Below, one piece after another: positions 17,901-25,691 of a DNA stretch of 64,000 nucleotides. The notes beneath the pieces were generated by a model. It did no database searches, was not told the origin of the DNA, and saw only the letters and a list, made by a program, of their open reading frames with translations. Numbering within the stretch: the first letter of the stretch is position 1; each line of letters opens with the position of its first letter. Location: the NCBI RefSeq assembly GCF_019598945.1, contig NZ_CP080598.1, positions 5,146,001 to 5,210,000 of the forward strand. The letters are read 5' to 3'. Source of the stretch: Sphaerospermopsis torques-reginae ITEP-024. Lineage in GTDB: Bacteria > Cyanobacteriota > Cyanobacteriia > Cyanobacteriales > Nostocaceae. The position numbers and the translations under genes are program-made.

Positions 17901-19823
17901 ATGCTCATTTGCCCGCAATGTCAATTTGAAAATCCCAATGACAATAAGTTTTGTCAAAGTTGTGGCACGTCTTTAACTTATAAGACTTGTCCTGAATGTG
18001 GGGCAGAAGTCCTTTTAAATAATCAATACTGTCACAAGTGTGGTGCAGAATGTGGCACGATTTGGTGGGCAATCATTACCCAAGAAGTACCTGTTGTTGT
18101 TTCCGAATTTGGGGAAGAAAAATTAACACCAGATATAGGCAACACAAACACCCGTCTACAATTTGCGGTAGGCTCATTTTTAGATCGGGGACAACGCTAT
18201 CAATTATTAGAACCTTTACCAGAACCGGAAGTGATGCCGGGTGGTACTGAGTATAAATTCAAGGTTTTAGATTGCCAACCCTTTCACATTTCACCTATTG
18301 AGGCGATGCTGGAACATCAACCACAGGGTTTGATTGTGCCATCGGTGAGTGTAATTGGTATTCCTAGTTTGGCTCAAGCTTATGTGGCATTACAACAGGA
18401 AATTTCACTGGGAATACCCATAATTCACGATGCTTGGCAACAAGATAATATGCAGGTGGTACTGATTGAAGACCGTTCCCATTGGCAGTTGTTACTAGAG
18501 GCGTGGCAAGATCCTACAACCCATCCATTGCAGATTTTACACTGGTGTTATCAGATGATCCAACTTTGGGAAATACTGAAACCAGTAAATTGTCGTCAAA
18601 GTTTGTTGAAGTTATCAAATCTGCGACTAGATGGAGACCAAACACTGGGGTTACAACAGTTGTATCTGGAAACACCTACTGAAAATTTGCCTACTGATGG
18701 CGAGCCGCCTTTAACTATCAAGTCTTTGGGAAGGGTTTGGCGCAATTTATGTCTACAGTCTCAACATATTCATATTGCCTCTTTTGTGCAAATTTTGGAT
18801 GATTTAGAAGCTGGTAAGACTGCCACTGGGGAAGAATTGCGATCGCATTTGGAGGAAATATCCACAGAACTACAATCACCTTCTCACTCTGGTGTTGCTT
18901 CTACAGAGACAAAATATGCTTTTGCGCCAACTGTGTTGCAAGATGATAATTGTCAGGATGAGGAAAGAAATGAAGATGCACCGACAATTATCTTGTCAAT
19001 GCAATTAAGGACTGTGGAAGATGTAGGACGCACTGATGTCGGTCGTCAACGTGATCACAACGAAGATTATTTTGCCATTGAAACCAAGCAGCAAAAGCTG
19101 GAAGTACCTAGAAATCGCAATTTGCAAGCTAGGGGTTTGTATATTCTCTGTGATGGGATGGGGGGACACGCTGGAGGTGAGGTGGCCAGTGAGTTGGCTG
19201 TAACTACTTTGCGAAAATACTTTCAAGAAAAGTGGGTTGGGGAGGAACTGCCAACATCTGAAATGATCGAAGAAGCGGTTTTGTTAGCGAATCAAACGAT
19301 TTACGATCTCAATCAACAAGGACTGCGTTCTGGTGTGGGGCGCATGGGTACAACTTTGGTGATGTTATTGATGCAAAACACTAAGTTAGCAGTGGCTCAT
19401 CTGGGAGATAGTCGTTTTTATCGTGTCACTCGCAAGGGGGGACTAGAGCAAATGACTGTGGATCACGAAGTGGGTCAACGGGAAATTGCTAAAGGGGTAC
19501 CTGCTAGTGTAGCTTATGCTCGTCCAGATGCCTACCAACTCACTCAAGCTTTGGGTCCACGAGATGCCAATTTTGTCCATCCTGATATCAATTTCTTTGA
19601 GATTCATGAAGATTGTTTGCTGTTGTTGGTTTCCGATGGGTTATCTGATAATGATTTATTGGAAACTAATTGGCAGACTCACCTCACACCGTTGCTCAGT
19701 TCGAGTACAAATTTGGAATCAGGTCTGAGCGACTTGGTTGATCTGGCAAATGAATACAATGGTCACGACAATATTACGGCTATATTGATTCGGGTTAAGG
19801 TTTCTCCGATGCAAACAAGCTAA
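17901..19823 (+). CDS. Zinc-ribbon/pseudokinase-like/PP2C protein phosphatase
   Basis: A 640-residue protein. Residues 4-50 hold two zinc ribbons (CPQC..., CQSCG; CPEC..., CHKCG). A middle region (about 95-260) resembles a decayed kinase lobe: RYQLLEPLPE at its start and LHWCYQMIQLWEIL like an alpha-E helix, but no HRD or DFG. From about 375 a PP2C phosphatase domain follows with GRQRDHNEDYF, LCDGMGGHAGGEVAS, GTTLVMLL, HLGDSRFYR, VSDGLSDND and GHDNITA, all metal-binding aspartates present. It should remove phosphate from Ser/Thr. The next gene is an FHA-Ser/Thr kinase on the same strand, a likely antagonist. Confidence 0.9.
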   Translation: MLICPQCQFENPNDNKFCQSCGTSLTYKTCPECGAEVLLNNQYCHKCGAECGTIWWAIITQEVPVVVSEFGEEKLTPDIGNTNTRLQFAVGSFLDRGQRYQLLEPLPEPEVMPGGTEYKFKVLDCQPFHISPIEAMLEHQPQGLIVPSVSVIGIPSLAQAYVALQQEISLGIPIIHDAWQQDNMQVVLIEDRSHWQLLLEAWQDPTTHPLQILHWCYQMIQLWEILKPVNCRQSLLKLSNLRLDGDQTLGLQQLYLETPTENLPTDGEPPLTIKSLGRVWRNLCLQSQHIHIASFVQILDDLEAGKTATGEELRSHLEEISTELQSPSHSGVASTETKYAFAPTVLQDDNCQDEERNEDAPTIILSMQLRTVEDVGRTDVGRQRDHNEDYFAIETKQQKLEVPRNRNLQARGLYILCDGMGGHAGGEVASELAVTTLRKYFQEKWVGEELPTSEMIEEAVLLANQTIYDLNQQGLRSGVGRMGTTLVMLLMQNTKLAVAHLGDSRFYRVTRKGGLEQMTVDHEVGQREIAKGVPASVAYARPDAYQLTQALGPRDANFVHPDINFFEIHEDCLLLLVSDGLSDNDLLETNWQTHLTPLLSSSTNLESGLSDLVDLANEYNGHDNITAILIRVKVSPMQTS

Positions 19824-20049
19824 CTCTTGCTAACTAGCTGTTAACCCTATCAGCAAAGTTGACATAGAATGGAAATGAGCTTGTCCTAAATTGACAATTT
19901 ACTAGACAAACCTATACAAGTACATACAAAACTAGTAGAAAGTAAAGTCTAGCTTTGTCTAGGTTTTATATAGCAGGTTGATAAGCCATGTCTTTACAAG
20001 TAGTTCTCTTTTCTGATAGATAAATAATTATGAATTATAAATTTTGATT

Positions 20050-21285
20050 GTGGTAACACTGACCCTGTTAGACACGAAAAATAAAACGCCGCTTAAACAG
20101 TGGAGTTTTCAGGGTTCCTCTGTGATTCGCATTGGTCGCGCGGTGGATAATCATGTTGTACTCAATGATAGTTTAGTTTCTCGGTATCATCTGCAACTTC
20201 AACAATTGAGTTCTGGCAGCAGTGATGCTTGGCAGGTAATTAGTCAAGGGACAAATGGTACTTTTCTTAATGGTGTTCTGGTAACAAAAAGTACGTTATC
20301 CGATAATTCTCTCCTGCAACTAGCACAGGGAGGACCTATACTCAAATTCCAACTTGAGGATATACCGGAACTGACGGTTTCACCTTGGCAACCAATACAC
20401 CAGGAAATTGAGAAAGTTGCTGTTTCCCATTGCAATCACGAAGGAAATTCCCCAAATAATATATTTTGTGTTCACTGTGGTCAACCGCTAACTGTTATCA
20501 AGCGAATTCGCCATTATCAGGTCTTACGCACACTGGGACAGGGTGGTATGGGTACTACTTACCTGGCTTGGGATGCTACAGGTGTAAGTACAGGTGTTCC
20601 TCAACTGTTGGTGCTAAAGCAGATGAATGCGGATATGGCTAAAATTGCTAAAGCGCAGGAGTTGTTTGAACGAGAAGCGAAAACTCTGAAATGTCTTAAT
20701 TATCGAGGAATTCCCAAATATTATGATTTTTTTGCCGAAGATAGGAAAAACTACTTGGCAATGGAGTTAATTCACGGACAGGATTTGGAAAAGCGTGTAT
20801 ATACTACTGGTCCTGTGACTCCTCATCAGGCGATCGCCTGGATGATTCAGACTTGCGATATTTTAGATTATCTTCATCATCAAGATGCACCGCTGATTCA
20901 CCGGGATATTAAACCTGCTAATTTGATGGTGAGAAATGCTGATAATCAAATTGTGGTGTTGGATTTCGGTGCTGTGAAGGAAATTGGCACTGCACCGGGG
21001 ACAAGGATTGGTGCGGAAGGTTATTGCGCTCCTGAGCAGGAACGAGGACAACCATTGACACAATCGGATTTGTATGCTATAGGTCCAACTTTGATTTTTT
21101 TACTAACGGGGGAAAATCCTTTAAAGTATTTCCGCCACAAAGGGCGTGGAGGTTGCTTTGATGTGAAAAATGTGCCGACAATTACTCCTCAACTCCGCGA
21201 AATTATTGAACGGGTGACGGAACCTCTACCACGCGATCGCTTTCAAACTGCTAAGGAGTTAGCTGAGGCTTTGATGGCTTGTTAG
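20050..21285 (+). CDS. FHA-domain Ser/Thr protein kinase
   Basis: An FHA domain (about 1-105; IRIGRAVDNHVVLND, VSRYHLQL, GTNGTFLNG) comes first. A short zinc-knuckle-like linker follows (CNHEG...FCVHCGQPL), then a PknB-type kinase with GQGGMGTTY glycine loop, LKQM lysine, HRDIKPAN and DFGAVKE. FHA domains bind phosphothreonine, so the kinase probably recognises phosphorylated partners or itself. Two in-frame starts exist: TTG at 20044 and GTG at 20050; I use GTG because it gives the usual MVTLTL beginning. It lies 220 bp behind the PP2C gene with a gap that shows no terminator I can see. Confidence 0.92.
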   Translation: MVTLTLLDTKNKTPLKQWSFQGSSVIRIGRAVDNHVVLNDSLVSRYHLQLQQLSSGSSDAWQVISQGTNGTFLNGVLVTKSTLSDNSLLQLAQGGPILKFQLEDIPELTVSPWQPIHQEIEKVAVSHCNHEGNSPNNIFCVHCGQPLTVIKRIRHYQVLRTLGQGGMGTTYLAWDATGVSTGVPQLLVLKQMNADMAKIAKAQELFEREAKTLKCLNYRGIPKYYDFFAEDRKNYLAMELIHGQDLEKRVYTTGPVTPHQAIAWMIQTCDILDYLHHQDAPLIHRDIKPANLMVRNADNQIVVLDFGAVKEIGTAPGTRIGAEGYCAPEQERGQPLTQSDLYAIGPTLIFLLTGENPLKYFRHKGRGGCFDVKNVPTITPQLREIIERVTEPLPRDRFQTAKELAEALMAC

Positions 21286-21397
21286 TGATTGGTAATTGGT
21301 AATTGGTAATTGGTAATTGGTAATTGGTAATTAGTAAATGGTAATTACGTGAAATTCTTTTCCCAGTCCCCAGTCACCAGTCACCGGTCCCCAGTCC
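21284..21397. repeat. STRR array (GGTAATT and CCAGTCA units)
   Basis: About seven GGTAATT heptamers (21290-21330) are followed by CAGTCCC/CAGTCAC units up to the stop of the DUF4327 gene. The overlap with the kinase stop codon region is marginal. Confidence 0.85.
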
Positions 21398-21616
21398 CTA
21401 ATCTTCGTCCCAAGTTTCTACTGCTAATAGATCACCAATGGGATCTTGCATACTAAAGCCAAAGTCTAGCAGTTCTTGTTTCCAGTGTTGCCAGTCATTG
21501 CCGTAGAGGAAGGCAATTTTCCAGATGCTATCGCTTGGCTTAATAATATTGGATTCTACGAGTGATTGCACATTGCGCTGCAATTTCACCATAGGGTGAA
21601 TCACTTGCTGAGTCAT
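21398..21616 (-). CDS. DUF4327 family protein
   Basis: A 72-residue cyanobacterial protein of unknown function. The sequence from MTQQVIHPMVKLQ through the conserved SDSIWKIAFLYGNDWQHWK and the C-terminal GDLLAVETW matches the DUF4327 family across its length. I start at the internal methionine (complement of 21614-21616) because the six residues before it are not family-like. It is soluble and transcribed alone, convergent with the FHA kinase. Confidence 0.8.
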   Translation of the reverse strand: MTQQVIHPMVKLQRNVQSLVESNIIKPSDSIWKIAFLYGNDWQHWKQELLDFGFSMQDPIGDLLAVETWDED

Positions 21617-21799
21617 AACCTCGATGTGGTTCAAATTTTATTTGTGTGAATACTTAGTTAAAACTGCTTTCCAGTTGGCATTTGTTACTGGTGCGTGAGT
21701 CCTATAGTTGGGCAAAGCTAGTCTTAACTTCTAGAGTATATCATAACTTATTCTGGGAAGTTGCTAAGATTTGGGTTTTTGTACGGTAATTACGACCAC

Positions 21800-21975
21800 A
21801 GTTATCAATTGATAATTGACAATTGATAATTGATAATTGTTTCGTTCAAGGTTTAAAACCTCCCCTTTCAAGGGGAAAAAAGCAAAAAATTCAGCTTTTC
21901 AATCCTCTCCCTTGAAGGGAGAGGTAATTAATTGTCAATTGTTCATTGTTAATTGTCCATTATTGAGTGCTAGGA
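21800..21975. repeat. Mixed STRR and CCTCCCCTTTCAAGGGG hairpin
   Basis: TTGATAA units (21803-21840) are followed by a hairpin-like pair CCTCCCCTTTCAAGGGG and CCTCTCCCTTGAAGGGAGAGG (about 21859-21924), then TTGTCAATTGTTCA units and CAGTCAG. An open frame through this region extends the following TPR gene upstream but is repeat-derived. Confidence 0.75.
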
Positions 21976-22088
21976 GTTGTCAGCTATCAGCAGTCAGTGG
22001 TGATATTTTTTTTGGTTTTATGGGTAATCTCATAAATAGGAGAGGAAGATTGCTGTTTTTATGTATTTACCGCAGCAAGTATGAATAC

Positions 22089-22493
22089 ATGGCTAGTTCT
22101 GGTAGTGATTACTTGGAAAAACGTCGTCAGCAAATTGCAAGAAAGCAAAGAATTGTTACATATATTTCTTTATTGGGCTTCGGTGGTTCTATATTGTTTG
22201 GGGGGTTTAGCACCATTCAAAAAGCTTGGCAACACCCACAGCAATCGGTGGTTGAATCTGCTGAGACTGAGTTAGAGAAACAGATTAAGGGTTATGAGTT
22301 GGTTTTGCAGCGTGAACCTAATAATCAGGTGGCGTTGGAGAAGTTGTCAGTGATGAAGTTACAGGTGGGGGATAATCAGGGAGCGATCGCACTGTTGGAG
22401 AAGTTGGTTAAACTACATCCAGATAGAAAAGACTATCAAACTGTGTTAGCGGATGCAAAGAAAACAGAGAAAAATAATCAGGTAGCTAAATAG
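22089..22493 (+). CDS. Small membrane-anchored TPR protein
   Basis: A 134-residue protein starting MASSGSDYLEKRRQQI. One N-terminal membrane helix (about 22-42, ISLLGFGGSILFGGFS) is followed by a TPR-like helical pair (ETELEKQIKGYELVLQREPNN, then GAIALLEKLVKLHPDR). I reject the longer frame from 21837 because its first 84 codons run through repeats. A decayed copy of its C-terminal part lies at 25534-25641. The function is unknown; family members occur in many cyanobacteria as small TPR membrane proteins. Confidence 0.7.
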   Translation: MASSGSDYLEKRRQQIARKQRIVTYISLLGFGGSILFGGFSTIQKAWQHPQQSVVESAETELEKQIKGYELVLQREPNNQVALEKLSVMKLQVGDNQGAIALLEKLVKLHPDRKDYQTVLADAKKTEKNNQVAK

Positions 22494-22562
22494 ATCCCCG
22501 ACTTCTTTTATTGATTGTGTCCAGAAATGATGATTTTATCTGAGAAGTCGGGGATTTGGGTA
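22494..22562. repeat. Hairpin element, copy A (GATCCCCGACTTCTTTTA ... AGAAGTCGGGGAT)
   Basis: An inverted repeat of about 16 bp (GATCCCCGACTTCT / AGAAGTCGGGGAT) brackets an internal GATTGTGTCCA segment. A second copy lies at 23409-23490, on the other side of the Uma2 gene; a third, shorter relative is at 4130-4160. Confidence 0.85.
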
Positions 22563-22638
22563 TTTGTTTACAATGAAATCAGGTGAATGCCATGCCATAA
22601 CCTATCCTAGTCAAAACAAACATACACAATGGTAAATT

Positions 22639-23400
22639 ATGGATAGTATGAAACTTGATATGAAACTTGATCTGCCAACTGATCTACCCACCCAATTACC
22701 AGATCATACTCAATTACCCTGTGAAGATGGAACATTTGTGAAGAATTTTCAAGAACATCCTCAAAGTATTTTATTAACAGAATCTATTTGGTCAAAATTA
22801 CAAGAAATTCATCCAGATAAACAATTTTGTATAGGTCAAGATAGCGGTATTTATTGGCGTATTACTGAGCCACCACAAAAAGGAGCAGAAGCACCAGATT
22901 GGTTTTATGTTCCTGATGTACCGCCAACTTTAAACGGACAAATGCGCCGTTCTTATGTGATGTGGCAGGAATTTGTAGCCCCTTTCATTGTGATTGAATT
23001 TGTTTCAGGGCATGGTGCTGAAGAAAGGGATGAAACGCCATGTTCAGGTAAGTTTTGGGTGTATGAAAAAGCGATTAGAGTACCTTTTTATGGAATTTAT
23101 GAAGTGCAGAAAGCATCATTAGAATTATATCATTTAGTTGAGGGGAAATATTATTTAATGTCACCTAATGAAAGGGGGCGTTATCTAATTCAAAAAATGG
23201 GTGTAGAGTTGGGTATTTGGCAAGGAACATATAAAAATGTAGAGTTACCTTGGTTAAGATGGTGGGATTTAGATGGTAATTTATTGTTAACAGGAGAAGA
23301 ACAAGCAGAACAGGAAAAACAACGGGCTGAACAGGAGAAACAACGTGCGGATAAATTAGCGGCAAAGTTGAGAGAATTAGGGGTAGAATTAGATGAGTAA
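22639..23400 (+). CDS. Uma2 family protein (DUF820), copy 1
   Basis: A 253-residue member of the Uma2 family, a PD-(D/E)XK nuclease-fold group hugely expanded in cyanobacteria. The conserved core is visible: PDWFYVPDVPP (the PD strand), FIVIEFVSGHG (E in the catalytic strand), KFWVYEKAIRVPFYGIYEV, then a tail EEQAEQEKQRAEQEKQRADKLAAKLRELG forming a coiled coil. A near relative is at 50012-50830. DNase activity is assumed from the fold; biological role unknown. Copies of one hairpin element lie on both sides. Confidence 0.85.
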   Translation: MDSMKLDMKLDLPTDLPTQLPDHTQLPCEDGTFVKNFQEHPQSILLTESIWSKLQEIHPDKQFCIGQDSGIYWRITEPPQKGAEAPDWFYVPDVPPTLNGQMRRSYVMWQEFVAPFIVIEFVSGHGAEERDETPCSGKFWVYEKAIRVPFYGIYEVQKASLELYHLVEGKYYLMSPNERGRYLIQKMGVELGIWQGTYKNVELPWLRWWDLDGNLLLTGEEQAEQEKQRAEQEKQRADKLAAKLRELGVELDE

Positions 23401-23408
23401 ATAATCAG

Positions 23409-23490
23409 TGAATAGATCCCTGACTTCTTTTAGAGATTGTGTCCATAAATTATAATTATAATTTTATATCAGAAGTCGGGGATCTTGGTA
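23409..23490. repeat. Hairpin element, copy B
   Basis: AGATCCCTGACTTCTTTTAGAG...CAGAAGTCGGGGATCTTGG shares both arms and the GATTGTGTCCA core with the copy at 22494. It fills the 126-bp gap between the two Uma2 genes. Confidence 0.85.
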
Positions 23491-23526
23491 TATTGGGTAT
23501 ATGAATTGAAGTTAAGGTTCTAAACA

Positions 23527-24069
23527 ATGAAAACTTTAGTTAGATGGACAGTTGCCGACTATCATAAAATGATTGCTTCTGATATTTTAACAGGTCGTAA
23601 TTGTGAATTAATAGATGGGGAAATTATAGAAATGAGTCCCGAATTACCTCAACATTATAATACTGCTAAAAGAGGTGTTAGTTATTTATCCAGTCTTTTA
23701 CAAGGAAAAGCAGATGTTAGGTTTAATGGTCCAATTACGTTATCTAATTCTGAACCAGAACCAGATATTGCAATTGTTAAATTACCTGAGTCTAAATATG
23801 ATCAACGTCATCCCTATCCAGAGGATATTTTTTGGTTAATTGAAGTAGCTAATACAAGTTTAGCTAAAGATTTATTGATTAAGAAAAAGGTTTATGCTGA
23901 AGCAAAAATCCCGGAGTATTGGATTATTAATTTACAAAGTAAAGAACTAATTGTTTTTCGGCAACTTGAAAATGGTGATTATTTGGTGGAAATAAAATGG
24001 CAAGAACCAATAATTAATGCTTTAGTTTTTCCAGATGTTGATATTATTGTTAGTCAGTTATTAATGTAG
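23527..24069 (+). CDS. Uma2 family protein (DUF820), copy 2
   Basis: A 180-residue Uma2 protein of the short subfamily. GRNCELIDGEIIEMSPE, EPEPDIAIVKLPES, IFWLIEVANTSLAKDLLIKKKVYAEAKIPEYWIINL are the family core, with the D...E.(A) strands that form the presumed metal site. It is complete, starts at ATG after an AAGGTT stretch, and ends before a repeat pair. It is not closely similar to the copy just upstream, so the two are not a recent tandem duplication. Confidence 0.85.
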   Translation: MKTLVRWTVADYHKMIASDILTGRNCELIDGEIIEMSPELPQHYNTAKRGVSYLSSLLQGKADVRFNGPITLSNSEPEPDIAIVKLPESKYDQRHPYPEDIFWLIEVANTSLAKDLLIKKKVYAEAKIPEYWIINLQSKELIVFRQLENGDYLVEIKWQEPIINALVFPDVDIIVSQLLM

Positions 24070-24079
24070 TTGTATAATT

Positions 24080-24204
24080 GTCTGAATCAGGATGTCCAGG
24101 ATTTAAGGATTTACATGATGAACTAGATAAAAAGTCAAAAATAAAAAATTATAATTTTCTGTCTGAATCAGGATATCCAGAATTTAAGGATTTACAGGAT
24201 GAAA
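24080..24204. repeat. Two 'CTGAATCAGGAT' repeats upstream of PD-(D/E)XK copy 2
   Basis: Copies start near 24081 and 24161, each CTGAATCAGGAT..CCAG.ATTTAAGGATTTACA. They are the same repeat as at 2223-2383 and occupy the same position relative to a paralogous gene. Confidence 0.85.
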
Positions 24205-24316
24205 TAGATAAATAGGAAGTTAAATTATTAGGTTTTATTATTTGAAATAATTGGAGAAATAATTGGATAAGATTAACAACAGTTAAACATTATATGTGGA
24301 TTTAATAGAGGTAGTT

Positions 24317-24925
24317 ATGTCTTTTAATAAATACAAAAATATTGCTGATGTTTTACAAGATTTTCCTATCAATTATTCTGAAAAAAATTTTATTGAACAA
24401 ACACCGATAGAAATTGATTCATATTTTGAAAACAGATTAAAGTTTCTATTACAGGAAGGGGTAATTTTTAATTCAGAATATGCTATTTGTGAAAGTATTA
24501 TTTATCCGATTTTAGTAGAAATATGGAGAAATTACGCTGATAAATTACTGCTGTGGAGTCATCAAGCATTAAATTATGATGAGAATTTATCTGGTATTCC
24601 AGATTATATGATTGCCCAACGTTCTCCTAGAGGAAAGGTAATTTTAGAGAAACCTTATTTAATTATTGTAGAAGCAAAAAAGGATAATTTTGAGGAAGGT
24701 TGGGGACAGTGTTTAGCGGAGTTGGTAGCAGCACAAAAAATTAATGGTGAGGAAAATAGTAGGTTGTTTGGGATAGTTTCTAATGGTAAATTGTGGGAAT
24801 TTGGATTTTTACAAGCTGTGGATTTTGTGAAGAATGTTAAATATTATGTATTGGAGGATTTACAAGCATTGATGGAAGCTGTTAATTTTTTATTTCATGC
24901 TAGTTTTGAGCAGGTGAATTTGTAA
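24317..24925 (+). CDS. PD-(D/E)XK-like hypothetical protein (copy 2)
   Basis: A 202-residue protein from the ATG at 24317 (MSFNKYKNI); an in-frame GTG seven codons earlier is possible. SGIPDYMIAQ provides a PD pair and IIVEAKKDNFEEGWGQCLAEL the ExK strand and following helix, so the PD-(D/E)XK pattern is more complete here than in the paralogue at 2776. RLFGIVSNGKLWEFGFL closes the core. Putative endonuclease or nuclease-fold regulator. Neighbours are Uma2 genes of the same broad superfamily. Confidence 0.7.
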   Translation: MSFNKYKNIADVLQDFPINYSEKNFIEQTPIEIDSYFENRLKFLLQEGVIFNSEYAICESIIYPILVEIWRNYADKLLLWSHQALNYDENLSGIPDYMIAQRSPRGKVILEKPYLIIVEAKKDNFEEGWGQCLAELVAAQKINGEENSRLFGIVSNGKLWEFGFLQAVDFVKNVKYYVLEDLQALMEAVNFLFHASFEQVNL

Positions 24926-25006
24926 GATATTCCAGGAGAAGTAACTATGTTACAGCTATTTTCAGGTAAATAAACCACATTTTGATTTAGGTTTCGCGTC
25001 AACAAT

Positions 25007-25079
25007 GTAGGGGCGAAGCATTCGGACAATTAATTATCGGTTTTTACCTAAGACTATCATCCGAATGCTTCGCCCTTAC
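25007..25079. mobile_element. 73-bp MITE-like inverted-repeat element
   Basis: 20-bp terminal inverted repeats with one mismatch (GTAGGGGCGAAGCATTCGGA and its complement ending CTTCGCCCTTAC) flank 33 bp of AT-rich DNA. The whole can fold into one hairpin. There is no ORF. This type of element is common in cyanobacterial intergenic DNA. Confidence 0.8.
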
Positions 25080-25185
25080 TGTATCACATTCTAAGGATAA
25101 TTCAGAAATAAAAACACTTGTTTTTCAATTTCCTGAGAATAGTTAAACGGTTGTTTTAATTGTTCTCCTCGTTTTGCTATACTTG

Positions 25186-25377
25186 ATGATCGAGACAGCA
25201 CGGCGTTGTGTTAAATTATTAAGTATTATTACTATGGGTACTGGTGGGGTAATAATTTTAGCAAAAAGCCGGAGACTTATTTCTAATATATCTCCAGGAA
25301 TTGAGGCTTTAGGGGATGCGGGGTTATGGTTGTCAGATAGTATGGTAAATATTCTTAAATTTCAAGTTGGTAAATAA
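25186..25377 (+). CDS. Small hypothetical protein with hydrophobic segment
   Basis: A 63-residue frame, MIETARRCVKLLSIITMG..., with a hydrophobic stretch (LLSIITMGTGGVIILA) and an amphipathic C-terminal half (GIEALGDAGLWLSDSM). I do not recognise it. An in-frame TTG 12 bases upstream is an alternative start. It sits between a MITE-like element and a gene fragment, so it could be a relic; codon use resembles neighbouring genes. Confidence 0.35.
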   Translation: MIETARRCVKLLSIITMGTGGVIILAKSRRLISNISPGIEALGDAGLWLSDSMVNILKFQVGK

Positions 25378-25533
25378 AAATATAAATCAGTGTAAAAGCA
25401 TTGAATAATGATTTTTGGGTTTGCTGATGTTAATTGTAAAGATTGATTTCAATAAATATTCACGTATCTAGGAAATGATAGATTTTGGTCAACTGTGGGT
25501 ATTCTATGGATATGGTGGGTAATTTAAGGAGTG

Positions 25534-25641
25534 ATGGTACTGATGGAGAGGTTGGTTAAGTTGGATTCTGATAGGGAGGATTATCAGACTGTGTTGGACG
25601 ATGTGGAGAAGATAGTGGGGGAAGGCGATCGCCACAAATAG
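25534..25641 (+). pseudogene. Decayed C-terminal copy of the TPR gene at 22089
   Basis: The translation VLMERLVKLDSDREDYQTVL corresponds to ALLEKLVKLHPDRKDYQTVL of the TPR protein. DNA similarity extends upstream, with base changes and a frame loss, to about 25500 (TATGGTGGGTAATTTAAGG versus the ACAGGTGGGGGATAATCAGG region). The N-terminal membrane helix part is missing, so this is a partial duplicate that has drifted. Confidence 0.7.
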
Positions 25642-25691
25642 CTATTTTTGTTACCATCAGCAGTTATATAAATTTTTCATGGGAGAAAATA

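Noticed and set aside
21284-21397. CRISPR-like array
   Set aside because: The repeats are contiguous heptamers (GGTAATT, CAGTCAC) with no unique spacers and no cas genes, as for all other STRR blocks here.
21837-22088. N-terminal extension of the TPR membrane protein
   Set aside because: The upstream codons run through STRR and hairpin repeats and are not protein-like; the ATG at 22089 gives a normal start.
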